From positions 310,001-374,000 of the forward strand of contig NZ_CP044549.1 of assembly GCF_009859475.1 (NCBI RefSeq): a DNA stretch of 64,000 nucleotides, read 5' to 3'. The translations under genes and the position numbers were made by a program. The notes beneath the pieces are model-generated. The model had not been told where the DNA came from. It did not search any database and saw nothing but the letters and a program-made list of their open reading frames with translations. The DNA is from Hydrogenophaga sp. BPS33 (GTDB taxonomy: Bacteria > Pseudomonadota > Gammaproteobacteria > Burkholderiales > Burkholderiaceae_C). Numbering within the stretch: position 1 is the stretch's first letter; every line of letters starts with the position of its first letter. Of the stretch, positions 43,364-52,440 are shown one piece after another.

Positions 43364-45601
43364 ATGACGGACACGACTTTGGAAGGGCCGAGTTTCACTC
43401 ACGCCCATGTGATCGGACAGCTTGCCGAGGTCCTGTCTTCGGAACCACCGCCGTCGCTGGACTCCGGCCTGGTCTGTCTTATAAAAATGGCCCGTTTCCA
43501 TGGATTGGCGGCCGACGGTGATCAGTTGGCGCACGAGTTCGGCGACACCTCTTCCGCCCATGCCCCGTTCCAGACGCAAACCATCTTGCTGGCGGCGAAA
43601 AAAATGGGACTGCAGGCCAAATGCATCAAGGCCGATCGGGCGCGTCTGCACAAGACGCCTCTGCCTGCCATTGCCGTGTGCCGAGACGCTCAAGGGGGTG
43701 AGTCGTTTTTCGTGCTCGGCCGGGTCGACGCCGACAAGGCGTTGATCGAATCGCCCAACGCCAGCCGGCCGGAGCCCCTGTCGATGGCCGAGCTGCACGC
43801 CCGCTGGCCCAGCGGCGAGCTGATTCTGTTCACCTCCCGCGCTTCGGTGGCCGGCGAGATGGCCCGCTTCGACTTCACCTGGTTCATTCCGGCGATCGTG
43901 AAGTACCGCCACCTCCTGCTCGAAACGCTGGTCGTCAGCTTCGTGCTGCAGATCTTCGCGCTCATCACGCCGCTGTTCTTCCAGGTGGTGATGGACAAGG
44001 TGCTGGTGCACCGGGGCACCACCACCCTGGATGTGATCGCGATCGGCTTTGCCGCAGTCGTCGTGTTCGAGGTCACCCTCACGGCGCTGCGCAGCTATGT
44101 GTTCTCGCACACCACCAGCCGCATCGATGTGGAGTTGGGTGCGCGCTTGTTCCGGCACTTGTTGGCCTTGCCGCTGACCTACTTCCAGGCCCGCCGCGTG
44201 GGCGACTCCGTGGCGCGGGTGCGCGAACTGGAAAACGTGCGCGCCTTTCTCACCGGCAACGCACTCACCGTGGTGCTGGACCTGCTGTTCTCCGTGGTGT
44301 TCCTCGCGGTCATGGCGTATTACAGCGTCTGGCTCACGTTGATCTTGGTGTTGTCGCTGCCGTGTTACGCCATCCTCACGGGGGTCACCACGCCGGTGCT
44401 GCGCGCGCGCCTGAACGAGAAGTTCAACCGGGGCGCGGAGAACCAGGCCTTCCTGGTCGAGACCATCAGCCACATCGACACCGTCAAGAGCATGGCCGTG
44501 GAGACGAAGTGGACGACGCGTTGGGACAACCAGCTGGCGGGCTACGTGTCGGCGGGTTTTCGCACGGCCACCATCGGCACCCTGGCCAACGGCGGCGTCA
44601 CGTTGGTCTCCAAGCTGGTCACGGTGGCCACGCTGTACTTCGGTGCCAAGCTGGTCATCGAGGGCCAGCTCAGCGTGGGTCAGTTGATCGCCTTCAACAT
44701 GCTGGCCGGGCAGGTGGCCCAACCCGTGATGCGCCTGGCGCAGTTGTGGACGGACTTTCAGCAGATCGGCATTTCGGTGCAACGCCTGGGGGACATTCTC
44801 AACAGCCGCACCGAGGTGGCCGGCGGCAAGAACGCGTTGCCGCCGCTCCAGGGGCGCATCACGCTCGACGGCGTGGTGTTCCGCTACCGGCCAGAGGGTG
44901 CCGAGGCCCTCAAGAACCTGTCGATCGACATCGCGCCCGGCGAGGTGATCGGCGTGGTCGGCCGCTCGGGCTCGGGCAAGAGCACGTTGACCAAACTGAT
45001 CCAGCGCTTGTACATACCCGAGCGGGGCAGGGTGCTGGTGGACGGCATGGATCTGGCGCTGGCCGACGCCGGTTCGCTGCGCCGCCAGGTGGGCGTGGTG
45101 TTGCAGGAAAACGCGCTGTTCGCGCGCACCGTGCGCGAGAACATCGCGCTGGCCGACCCGGGCGCGCCCCTCGCCAAAGTGATGACCGCCGCTCGCATGG
45201 CCGGCGCGCACGACTTCATCACCGAACTGCCGGAGGGTTACGACACGCTGGTGGGTGAACACGGCTCTACGTTGTCGGGTGGGCAGCGCCAACGCATCGC
45301 CATTGCGCGCGCGCTCATGACCAACCCGCGCATCCTGATCCTCGACGAAGCCACCAGCGCGCTGGACTACGAGAGCGAACACATCATCCAGAACAACATG
45401 AAGGCGATGGCGCGCGGGCGCACGGTGATCATCGTCGCGCACCGCCTGAGCGCGGTGCGCGATGCGAACCGCATCGTGGTGATGGAGCGGGGCCAGATCG
45501 TGGAAATGGGCACGCACGCCGACCTGCTGAAGAACCCTGCGGGCGTGTATGCGGGCTTGCACCGGTTGCAGCACACCAGCGAAAGCCTGCGCGAGCGCTG
45601 A
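43364..45601 (+). CDS. Type I secretion ABC transporter, HlyB-like
   Basis: This 745-residue permease-ATPase is strikingly like HlyB: FDFTWFIPAIVKYR, ALITPLFFQVVMDKVLVHRG and TSRIDVELGARLFRHLLALP in the membrane part. The ATPase has Walker A GRSGSGKST, signature LSGGQRQR, Walker B ILDEATSALD and switch AHRLS. The N-terminal ~130 residues are a C39-like domain; the peptidase Cys position is not evident, so it likely binds substrate without cleaving. Start at 43364 begins this domain. It must export the RTX protein before it. No HlyD or TolC gene follows; the next gene is on the other strand three bases away. Confidence 0.92.
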   Translation: MTDTTLEGPSFTHAHVIGQLAEVLSSEPPPSLDSGLVCLIKMARFHGLAADGDQLAHEFGDTSSAHAPFQTQTILLAAKKMGLQAKCIKADRARLHKTPLPAIAVCRDAQGGESFFVLGRVDADKALIESPNASRPEPLSMAELHARWPSGELILFTSRASVAGEMARFDFTWFIPAIVKYRHLLLETLVVSFVLQIFALITPLFFQVVMDKVLVHRGTTTLDVIAIGFAAVVVFEVTLTALRSYVFSHTTSRIDVELGARLFRHLLALPLTYFQARRVGDSVARVRELENVRAFLTGNALTVVLDLLFSVVFLAVMAYYSVWLTLILVLSLPCYAILTGVTTPVLRARLNEKFNRGAENQAFLVETISHIDTVKSMAVETKWTTRWDNQLAGYVSAGFRTATIGTLANGGVTLVSKLVTVATLYFGAKLVIEGQLSVGQLIAFNMLAGQVAQPVMRLAQLWTDFQQIGISVQRLGDILNSRTEVAGGKNALPPLQGRITLDGVVFRYRPEGAEALKNLSIDIAPGEVIGVVGRSGSGKSTLTKLIQRLYIPERGRVLVDGMDLALADAGSLRRQVGVVLQENALFARTVRENIALADPGAPLAKVMTAARMAGAHDFITELPEGYDTLVGEHGSTLSGGQRQRIAIARALMTNPRILILDEATSALDYESEHIIQNNMKAMARGRTVIIVAHRLSAVRDANRIVVMERGQIVEMGTHADLLKNPAGVYAGLHRLQHTSESLRER

Positions 45602-45604
45602 GCC

Positions 45605-47152
45605 TCACCGCCCCGGCGAACACGCCGCGAACCCGTACCGCTCGCAAAATGGGCTGCCCAGCACCGGCAGCCAGCGCGGAACATCGTGGAATTCGCGCGC
45701 GACGGTGGCCAGCACGTCGTCGTGGAACGGCTGGTACTTGAAACCCACGCCGTCTACCGCGAAGAACGCCACGCCGTCGACCTCGAAGCGCTTCGTGCTC
45801 ACCCGCTCGAAGTACGGCGCGAAATCGGCCAGGTGGGGCTCGTCGTACAGGAACACGCGGATCGGCTGGCCCGCGTACTGGCGGAAATCGATGATCTGGT
45901 CGTCCTGCCGCGCATGGTGGCGGCCCACGCCGAACACCGGCACGTACTGCTTGTGGTGGAACGCCAGCATGGCCGAAGGGTTGTAGGTGCGGCCCATCAA
46001 GGTGGCACCGGCCGGCAGGTCCTGCTCCAGTGCCTGCACGATGGCGGCGGTCTCGCGCAGGAACACCGCGCGGTCGTAAATCTTGAACGGCTGCCACCAC
46101 GACAGCGGCGCCCATGCCACCGCCGCCACCGCGATGAGGTGGGGCACGGAAAGCGCCACGGTCCACCACAGGCTGCGCCGCAAAGGCCGCGCCTGTAGCC
46201 GCAGCCCGGCCCATACCACGAAGATCGGCACGAAGCCCAGCACCCAGTGCAGGCCGATGGTGCGCCGCGTGCTCAGCAGCGCGAACACGATCAGCGGAAA
46301 CAGCCACAGCACCGCCAGGGTGCGCGCGGTGGTGGGCGACATGCCCGGCGCTTCGCGCGCGGCCAGGGCGCGCCACAGCAGCCACGGCGTGAGCAGGTAG
46401 ACCGCCATCGCCACGTACCCGGCGAAGGTGCTGAGCGACCAGTGCGAACCCTCGTTGCGGTTGAACACGTTGAACATCACGTTGCTCCAGCCGTGCGTGG
46501 CGTTGAAAGCGACGTTGAAGGCGATCGAGGGCAGCGCGAACGCGAAGATCAGGAACGGTGCCCACCAGCGCTGGCGCCGCCAGCCAAAACAATGCGCCGC
46601 GTACGCGAAGCCCAGCAGGGCCGCGAAGTATTTGGAGAGAAAGGCCAGGCCGAGGAACAGGCCGGCCAGCGCGTACCAGCCCAGGCCGCGGCCGGGGCCG
46701 GTGTGGGTGTCGGCGCGCAGATAGCACCAGACCGAGATCGCCATGAAGAACACCAGCGGCGTGTCGGTGGTCACCAGCACGAACAGCCACGACCAGGGCA
46801 TGGCCAGGTACACCGCGCCCGCCAGCCAGGCGCTGGCTTCACGGTCTTCGGGCAGATGGCGGCGCAACACGTCGACCACGCCCAGCGCGATGGCGCTGGT
46901 GACCAGCAGCGTGAAGCTGCGCAGCATGAGCGGATGGTCGCCGCCCAGGCGCAGCAGCGCGAGCAGCCAGCCCACCATGGGTGGGTGATCGGAATAGCCC
47001 CAGGATGGGAACACGCCCCACTGGTAGAAGAAGGCCTCGTCGCCGGTGATGGGGAAGGTCGCCGCGATGGCGATCTTCAGCAGCAGCGTGAGGGCGAACG
47101 CGCCCCAGAAGATCTGGCGCGAGGCGTGGGCGGAAAATTCGGAGGCGTGCAT
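45605..47152 (-). CDS. GT39-family glycosyltransferase (ArnT-like)
   Basis: This 515-residue integral membrane protein has about 10-12 helices and the first-loop motif ITGDEAFFYQWG followed by SDHPPMVGW, the Asp-Glu pair and loop seen in GT39/PMT-type transferases that use polyprenyl-phosphate sugars. A soluble periplasmic domain of about 120 residues ends the chain. Start at 47152; a TTG two codons upstream is unlikely. The neighbours encode an SMR-type transporter and a prenyltransferase, so it probably adds a sugar from a lipid carrier to LPS or another envelope glycan. Confidence 0.85.
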   Translation of the reverse strand: MHASEFSAHASRQIFWGAFALTLLLKIAIAATFPITGDEAFFYQWGVFPSWGYSDHPPMVGWLLALLRLGGDHPLMLRSFTLLVTSAIALGVVDVLRRHLPEDREASAWLAGAVYLAMPWSWLFVLVTTDTPLVFFMAISVWCYLRADTHTGPGRGLGWYALAGLFLGLAFLSKYFAALLGFAYAAHCFGWRRQRWWAPFLIFAFALPSIAFNVAFNATHGWSNVMFNVFNRNEGSHWSLSTFAGYVAMAVYLLTPWLLWRALAAREAPGMSPTTARTLAVLWLFPLIVFALLSTRRTIGLHWVLGFVPIFVVWAGLRLQARPLRRSLWWTVALSVPHLIAVAAVAWAPLSWWQPFKIYDRAVFLRETAAIVQALEQDLPAGATLMGRTYNPSAMLAFHHKQYVPVFGVGRHHARQDDQIIDFRQYAGQPIRVFLYDEPHLADFAPYFERVSTKRFEVDGVAFFAVDGVGFKYQPFHDDVLATVAREFHDVPRWLPVLGSPFCERYGFAACSPGR

Positions 47153-47164
47153 GGTCAATAGAAG

Positions 47165-47527
47165 TCAGGCGTCCATGGCGAGCAAGGACACGCCCACCAC
47201 GATCAAGGTGCAACCGGCTACCCGCAGCCAGGAAAACGGCTCGCCGAGCCAGAGCACGCCCAGCGCCATGGTGACCACGAAACCCAGGCTCACCAGCGGG
47301 TAGGCCATGCTCACGTCCAGGCGCGACAACACCCACAGCCAGAGCAAGGCGCTGGCGCCGTAGAGCACCAGGCCGAGCCACACCATCGGGCTGGTGAGCG
47401 CGTGCACATAGGTGCTGCCGACGTCGGCGGCCGCGTTGGGCGCGCCCATGCCGCGCTTCATGGCGATCTGCGCGGCCGAAGAGAGCAGCACGCAGAACAC
47501 GGCCAGGCCCAGAGCAATGGATTTCAT
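47165..47527 (-). CDS. SMR/EamA-type small transporter (ArnE/F-like)
   Basis: This 120-residue protein has four helices with the pattern LSSAAQIAMKRGM near the N-terminus and SMAYPLVSLGFVVTMALGVLWLGEPFSW in the third and fourth helices. Such half-size transporters flip undecaprenyl-phosphate sugars (ArnE/F type) or export small cations. It lies 12 bases before the GT39 gene, so a flippase for its lipid-linked donor is likely. Start at 47527 is the only ATG in a suitable place. Confidence 0.8.
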   Translation of the reverse strand: MKSIALGLAVFCVLLSSAAQIAMKRGMGAPNAAADVGSTYVHALTSPMVWLGLVLYGASALLWLWVLSRLDVSMAYPLVSLGFVVTMALGVLWLGEPFSWLRVAGCTLIVVGVSLLAMDA

Positions 47528-47546
47528 GGGGAACAATCTCCGGAGG

Positions 47547-49013
47547 TCAAAGGCCGACGGTGGCCACCAGGCCGATGCCGCCCATCACGAGCAGCGTGAC
47601 CCAGCTGAACGGGTCCTTCAAGGCGAACTGCAGCGGGTCTTCGCCGTGCAGTTCGCGCCGCCCGGTCTTGAGCCAGATGCGCATGATCCACAGCAGCAGC
47701 ACGGGCGCGGCGAGCCACAACGCGTCGGGGTGGGCGTAGAGCTTCTGGCTGTTCTGGCTGTCGATGTACAGCGCCAGCACCATCACCGAGAGAAAGCCGC
47801 TGGCCATGCCCATGGCGCGCAACGAGGCCAGGTCGCGCGCCTGGTAACCGCGCCCGGGGGCGAGCGTGCGGTCCTCGTCTTCGAGTTCTTCGAGTTCGGC
47901 GCAGCGCTTGATCAGCGCCAGGCTCAGGAACAGGAAGATCGAGATGGCGAGCAGCCAGTTCGACAGGTCCACGCCCGAGGCCACCGCGCCCGCGCCGATG
48001 CGCAGCGTGTACAGGCCCGAGAGCACCAGCACGTCGATCAGCGCCAGCCGCTTGAGGACCAGGGAGTACGCCAGGGTGGTCACGGTGTAGGCCAGCAGCA
48101 CCACCGCAAAGGCGGTCGACACCTGGAAGGCGAGCACGAAGGCCAGGGCCAGCATCACCGCGCCCAGCAGCACCGCCGGCACGATGCCGATCGCGCCTGA
48201 GGCCAGCGGGCGGTGGCGCTTGATGCGGTGCGCGCGGTCGTTGGGCAGGTCCAGCAGGTCGTTGACCAGGTAGGTGGCGGAGGCGCACAGGCCAAACGCG
48301 ATGAAGGCGATCAATACCGCGCCCCAGAGCGCCGGATCGAGCGAGTGGGCGGCCAGCAGGGGCACGAACAGCAAGCCGTTCTTGGACCACTGCTTGAGCC
48401 GGATCGCGCGCAAGACCGTCTTCAGGCTCAAGGGCTTGCGCTCGAACACCTGGGCGCTGGGTTGCTCGCGTTGCAGCGAGGCCACCACACCCGACGGGGC
48501 GTTCACCGCGATGGCCTGGGCGCTGCCGGCCCACACCTCGAGGTCGTCGCGGCTGTTGCCGGCATAGGCCCAGGCGGTGTGGCCGTGCGCGCGCGCATGG
48601 GCGTCGATGGCGGCGCGCTTGTTCGCGCGGCTCAGGTTGACGCCATCGCCTTGCGCGTTGGTTCCGATGGTGTCGTCGAACACGCCCAGGTGGTCGGCCA
48701 CCTCGCGCACGATGCGCGCGTCCGCCGCGCTGGCCAGCACCAGGGGGCGGCCGCGTGCGTGTTCGGCGCGCAGATGGTCCACGAAGGCTTCGTGGTACGG
48801 CAGGTGCGCCGGGTCGGGCCGCACCGCGTCGGCCAGGCGCTGCTTGAAGCCCGCTTTTCCGCTGGGCAGCCACGCCAGCATGCGCAACAGGTTCAGCGGG
48901 TTGCGCCGCACGAACAGCATTGCCGATTCGTGCAAGGTGTCGCTGAGGGTGAGGGTGCCGTCCAGGTCCACGTAGAGCGGGCAGGTATCGGGCAGGGTGG
49001 CGGGATGCGTCAA
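47547..49013 (-). CDS. HAD phosphatase-UbiA prenyltransferase fusion
   Basis: The protein has about 488 residues. The first ~190 are a HAD-type phosphatase domain (YVDLDGTLTLSDTLHE nucleophile motif). The rest is a UbiA-type membrane prenyltransferase with YLVNDLLDLPNDRAHRIKRHRPLASG, its Asp-rich motif. Fusions of this type can make and process polyprenyl-phospho-pentose lipids, as in decaprenylphosphoryl-ribose synthesis. Together with the GT39 and SMR genes it suggests a lipid-linked pentose pathway. The start is uncertain: TTG at 49013 fits the conserved beginning, while the open frame runs to 49277. Confidence 0.82.
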   Translation of the reverse strand: MTHPATLPDTCPLYVDLDGTLTLSDTLHESAMLFVRRNPLNLLRMLAWLPSGKAGFKQRLADAVRPDPAHLPYHEAFVDHLRAEHARGRPLVLASAADARIVREVADHLGVFDDTIGTNAQGDGVNLSRANKRAAIDAHARAHGHTAWAYAGNSRDDLEVWAGSAQAIAVNAPSGVVASLQREQPSAQVFERKPLSLKTVLRAIRLKQWSKNGLLFVPLLAAHSLDPALWGAVLIAFIAFGLCASATYLVNDLLDLPNDRAHRIKRHRPLASGAIGIVPAVLLGAVMLALAFVLAFQVSTAFAVVLLAYTVTTLAYSLVLKRLALIDVLVLSGLYTLRIGAGAVASGVDLSNWLLAISIFLFLSLALIKRCAELEELEDEDRTLAPGRGYQARDLASLRAMGMASGFLSVMVLALYIDSQNSQKLYAHPDALWLAAPVLLLWIMRIWLKTGRRELHGEDPLQFALKDPFSWVTLLVMGGIGLVATVGL

Positions 49014-49062
49014 GGCGGCGCTTCGTGCGAAGGGTGGCGAAGGGGTGATTCTAGAGAGAGGC

Positions 49063-49470
49063 TCAGGGCGCGCCGCCACTCTGGCGCAGCGTGGCCGGGG
49101 TCTGAAGCCGCCCCGCCAGCCAGTGCAACGCGGTGGCCAGCACCAGCAGGGCCACCAGGCCCAGCGCCCAGGTTGCCCACACCACGGGCGCGACCCATTC
49201 CACCAACTGGCCCGAGGCATGGGGCAGCACCCGCGCGAGGCCTTGCACCAGACCGAGCCAGGCGGTCTGCAGGGCACCGAGCCAGGTCGGGTCGATCCAG
49301 CTGGTCAACCAGCCGGGCAGTTCCCATTGGCCGGCCGCGCTGGCGGTGCTCGTGGCCTGGCCCGAGGCCAGCATCGACAGCAGCCATTGCGTGACCTGCA
49401 CCGAGGCGGCGGCCAGGCCCGTCCAGCACAGCGCGAACAGGCCGAACACACTCCAGATCAAGGGCTTCAT
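49063..49470 (-). CDS. Small two-helix membrane protein
   Basis: This 135-residue protein has an N-terminal helix or signal anchor (PLIWSVFGLFALCWTGLAAA), an amphipathic middle and a second helix at about 95-120 (WATWALGLVALLVLATALHW). No family is recognised; it resembles small hypothetical membrane proteins common in Comamonadaceae. It is 49 bases upstream of the HAD-UbiA gene and in the same direction, so it may belong to that operon. The ATG at 49470 begins the first helix. Confidence 0.6.
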   Translation of the reverse strand: MKPLIWSVFGLFALCWTGLAAASVQVTQWLLSMLASGQATSTASAAGQWELPGWLTSWIDPTWLGALQTAWLGLVQGLARVLPHASGQLVEWVAPVVWATWALGLVALLVLATALHWLAGRLQTPATLRQSGGAP

Positions 49471-49724
49471 GACAGGTTTGCGCCGAACGGGGCGAATGGC
49501 AGGGTGGGGGAGGGGTGGTTCAAGGCGGTGGGCATGGGTGAAGAGGTTCCTGTCTTTCGGAAAGAGGTCGTGTTGAGAGAGGCTCCTAGCGTAGCGGGTT
49601 CCCGCTCTGTACATCGCTGCACGGCCGGGCGGCGGTACGGCTGGCGCGCTCAGGGGAAACCAGTAGCGCAAAGGTCGTCGGGAAAGCCACCCATCCCCCG
49701 CAGCTTTTCAAAAAGGATGGACGC

Positions 49725-50861
49725 ATGTTGCATTACCGCCGTTTTTCCCCCCGCCGCCTGCCAGGGGCTCTGTGCCTTTCGTTGTGGATCGGGTTGTCCG
49801 CTTGTGGCGGCGACGCCGGCGTGGCGCCGACCGCCCCACCGCCGCCCGCCCGCGAGCGGTTTGTGTACGTGGCCAACCAGCTCAGCAACCAAGTCTCGGC
49901 CTACCGCGCCGACGCCACCACCGGCGCGCTCACCCCCCTGCCAGGCTCGCCGTTTCCGGCCGGCAACACAGCCTACGCGGTGGCGGTGCACCCCGCGGGG
50001 CCATTCGCCTATGTGTTGAACTGGGCTTCGAGGGACATCCTGACCTACACCATCCACCCCACCACGGGTGCATTGGCGGTGCTGCCAGGTCCTTCCACCC
50101 CGGCGGGCGCCCGTCCCACCGCGTTGACGATCTCGCCCACGGGCCGGTTTGCCTACGCGACGAACTCCGCCAGCAACGCGGTGGCGGCCTTCACCATCGA
50201 CGCCAGCACCGGCACGCTCACCGCCGCGCCGGGTACCCCGGTGGGACCGGGCAGCTTTCCCATCGACCTTGCGGTCGCGCCGGGAGGCCAGTTCGCCTAT
50301 GTGGCCAACAGCGGCACCAACGACGTGGCGGCCTACGCCGTTGACGCCACCACCGGTGCGCTCACCGAGCTGGCGGGGCCGCGGGCGCTGGCGGGCGCGA
50401 TGCCCAATGCGCTAGCGGTGTCCCCCGATGGCAAGTTCGCCTTCGTGGTCAACCTTGGCGGCGGCAGCGTCTCCGCCTACGCCATCCACGCCGCCACCGG
50501 CGCGCTGGCGCCCGCGCCGGGGTCGCCGTTCCTCGCGGGCTCAGGGCCCGAGAGCATCGCGATCGATCCCAGCGGGAAGTTCGTGTACGTCACGAATTCC
50601 AACGACAACAACGTGTCGGCGTACGCCATCAACAGCGCGACCGGCGCACTCTCGAACGTGGTGGGCTCGCCATTCGACACGGGTCTGCCCCCGGGTGTCA
50701 TCGCGATCGATCCGGACGGCAGGTTTGCCTACGTAAGCCATTCGACTTCGACCGGCATCTCGGCTTATGCGATCCACCCCACCACCGGCGCACTTACCCG
50801 CGTGGCAGGCTCGCCCTTCGCCACCGGCCTGGCGCCACGCGGCATTGCCATCACGCGGTAG
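49725..50861 (+). CDS. Beta-propeller lipoprotein, lactonase-like
   Basis: This 378-residue lipoprotein has the lipobox LSACGG at about residues 23-27, then a Pro-rich linker. About seven repeated blades carry YVANxxSNxVSAYxxDxxTGALTPxPGSPF-type motifs, as in 6-phosphogluconolactonase-like propellers. Lactonase activity is not established for these lipid-anchored forms; many bind ligands or carbohydrates. The start follows AAAAGGA. It converges with the small Cys-rich lipoprotein gene. Confidence 0.85.
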   Translation: MLHYRRFSPRRLPGALCLSLWIGLSACGGDAGVAPTAPPPPARERFVYVANQLSNQVSAYRADATTGALTPLPGSPFPAGNTAYAVAVHPAGPFAYVLNWASRDILTYTIHPTTGALAVLPGPSTPAGARPTALTISPTGRFAYATNSASNAVAAFTIDASTGTLTAAPGTPVGPGSFPIDLAVAPGGQFAYVANSGTNDVAAYAVDATTGALTELAGPRALAGAMPNALAVSPDGKFAFVVNLGGGSVSAYAIHAATGALAPAPGSPFLAGSGPESIAIDPSGKFVYVTNSNDNNVSAYAINSATGALSNVVGSPFDTGLPPGVIAIDPDGRFAYVSHSTSTGISAYAIHPTTGALTRVAGSPFATGLAPRGIAITR

Positions 50862-50868
50862 CGGCACA

Positions 50869-51075
50869 TCAGCGCGTGCCGGACGCGCTTGCGGGGCACA
50901 CGAAGGCGCAGCCGGGCGGCGTGCGGCCCACGAAGCGGCCATCGGGGCACTGCATCACGTCTTGCGTACACAGGATGGGGCCACGCTCGCCGGCCGGCGG
51001 CGCGGGGGTGGTGGGGCTGGCGCAGGCCGAGAGTCCCAGGGCCAGCGCGGCGGCGCAGAGGGTAGAGAGGTTCAT
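50869..51075 (-). CDS. Small cysteine-rich lipoprotein
   Basis: This 68-residue protein has a lipobox LSACAS at residues 15-20 and a mature part with four cysteines in ILCTQDVMQCPDGRFVGRT followed by CAFVCP. The CPDG and spaced Cys pattern resembles small secreted Kazal-like or Cys-knot segments seen in other bacterial lipoproteins. Start is the ATG at 51075; longer upstream reading is non-coding. Function unknown. It follows the AI-2E transporter gene on the same strand by 23 bases. Confidence 0.65.
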   Translation of the reverse strand: MNLSTLCAAALALGLSACASPTTPAPPAGERGPILCTQDVMQCPDGRFVGRTPPGCAFVCPASASGTR

Positions 51076-51098
51076 GTGGCGGTTGTCACGGGTTGTTG

Positions 51099-52328
51099 TC
51101 ACGGGGCCGCGGGGGGCGATTTGACCTCGTGTACGACCGGCTCGGCAGGGAGGGCCTGCGCACCTGCATCGTCGGTCGCCATCGCCGCGGCGCGCGCGCG
51201 TACCCGGGTGGCCGTGCCGATGTCCCACACCGCCACGAACATGGCCGCGATCACCGGGCCGACCACGAAGCCGTTGATGCCCATCACCGCGATGCCGCCC
51301 ACGGTGCTGATGAGCACCAGGTAGTCGGGCATGCCGGTGTCCTTGCCCACGAGCAAGGGGCGCAGGACGTTGTCGACCAAGCCGATCACCAGCACGCCAA
51401 AGGCCACGAGTCCGATCGCTTCCAGGGTCTGACCGGTGGCGAACAGCCAGATCGCAACCGGCCCCCACACCAGGCCCGCGCCCACCGCCGGCAGCAGCGA
51501 GAGCACGGCCATGAGCACGGCCCAGAGCAGCGCGGCGTTGATGCCCAGGGCCCAGAACGCCAGGCCACCCAGCGCGCCTTGCACCACCGCGACCACCAGG
51601 TTGCCTTTGACCGTCGCGCGCAGCACGGTACCCATCTGCTGCAGCAGCTCCTGCTTGTCCTCGGGCGGCAGCGGGATCGCCATGCGGATGGAGCGCACCA
51701 GCGCGCCACCATCGCGGACCAGGAAATACGCCAGGTACAGCGCGATGAACAGGCCGACCACCAGGCCCAGCAGGTCTTGGCCGAAGTTGAGCGTCTGCGT
51801 CGCGATGAACTGGCTGCCCTGCGTGAGGATCTGTGCGAGCTTGCGTTGAAGGAGCTCGAAATTGCCCAGTCCAAAACGCGCGAGCAGGTCGGTGAGCCAG
51901 TCGGGCAGGGCATCGAACATGTGACGCAGGGTCTGCGCCGGCTTGAGTTCCCCGGACTCGATGCGCGCATACAGCTGGCTGGCTTCGCGCGCCAGCGAAC
52001 TGGCCACCAGCACCGCCGGCATTACCACCACCACGATCGCCGCCGCCAGCGTGGTGAGCGCGGCCAGGTTGCGGCGTTCGCCCATGCGCGGCAGCAGCCA
52101 CCGGTACAGCGGCGTGAACAGCAGGGCGATGATCGCGCCCCAAAGAATGGTGCCGTAGAACGGCAGCAGGATCCAGACGAAGGCCACCGTCGCCGCCACC
52201 AGCAGCACGCGCAGCATGACCGAGCCGGAGAGCGGCTTCAAGGTCATGGTCATCGGGCCGAGATCCGTGGGTGGCCGAGGCGGCGCGTCGGCGGCGGGGG
52301 ATGGCGTGTCGGGTGTGTCCTGGTTCAT
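51099..52328 (-). CDS. AI-2E family transporter
   Basis: This 409-residue membrane protein has about eight helices, with the AI-2E family features FYGTILWGAIIALLFTPLYRW at the N-terminus and a C-terminal VLVIGLVDNVLRPLLVGKDTGMPDYLVLIST block. Family members include putative AI-2 exporters and Na+(Li+)/H+ antiporters; substrate is rarely known. The first ~35 residues are a Pro-rich cytoplasmic tail. Start at 52328 is the ATG before NQDTPDTPS. Confidence 0.88.
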   Translation of the reverse strand: MNQDTPDTPSPAADAPPRPPTDLGPMTMTLKPLSGSVMLRVLLVAATVAFVWILLPFYGTILWGAIIALLFTPLYRWLLPRMGERRNLAALTTLAAAIVVVVMPAVLVASSLAREASQLYARIESGELKPAQTLRHMFDALPDWLTDLLARFGLGNFELLQRKLAQILTQGSQFIATQTLNFGQDLLGLVVGLFIALYLAYFLVRDGGALVRSIRMAIPLPPEDKQELLQQMGTVLRATVKGNLVVAVVQGALGGLAFWALGINAALLWAVLMAVLSLLPAVGAGLVWGPVAIWLFATGQTLEAIGLVAFGVLVIGLVDNVLRPLLVGKDTGMPDYLVLISTVGGIAVMGINGFVVGPVIAAMFVAVWDIGTATRVRARAAAMATDDAGAQALPAEPVVHEVKSPPAAP

Positions 52329-52440
52329 GGCGCAATCTGTGGTGGTCGACAGGCGCAGTATGCCGGCGGTGGGCGGCCATCGCCGATTTCTCGTGCGGAT
52401 GGGCATGTTGCCCGGCCCGCCTTGCACGAGATCCGCAGCC

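Noticed and set aside
43286..45574. A 762-codon minus-strand frame opposite hlyB-like gene
   Set aside because: His/Gln/Arg-rich with no domains; the plus strand is unmistakably HlyB-like.
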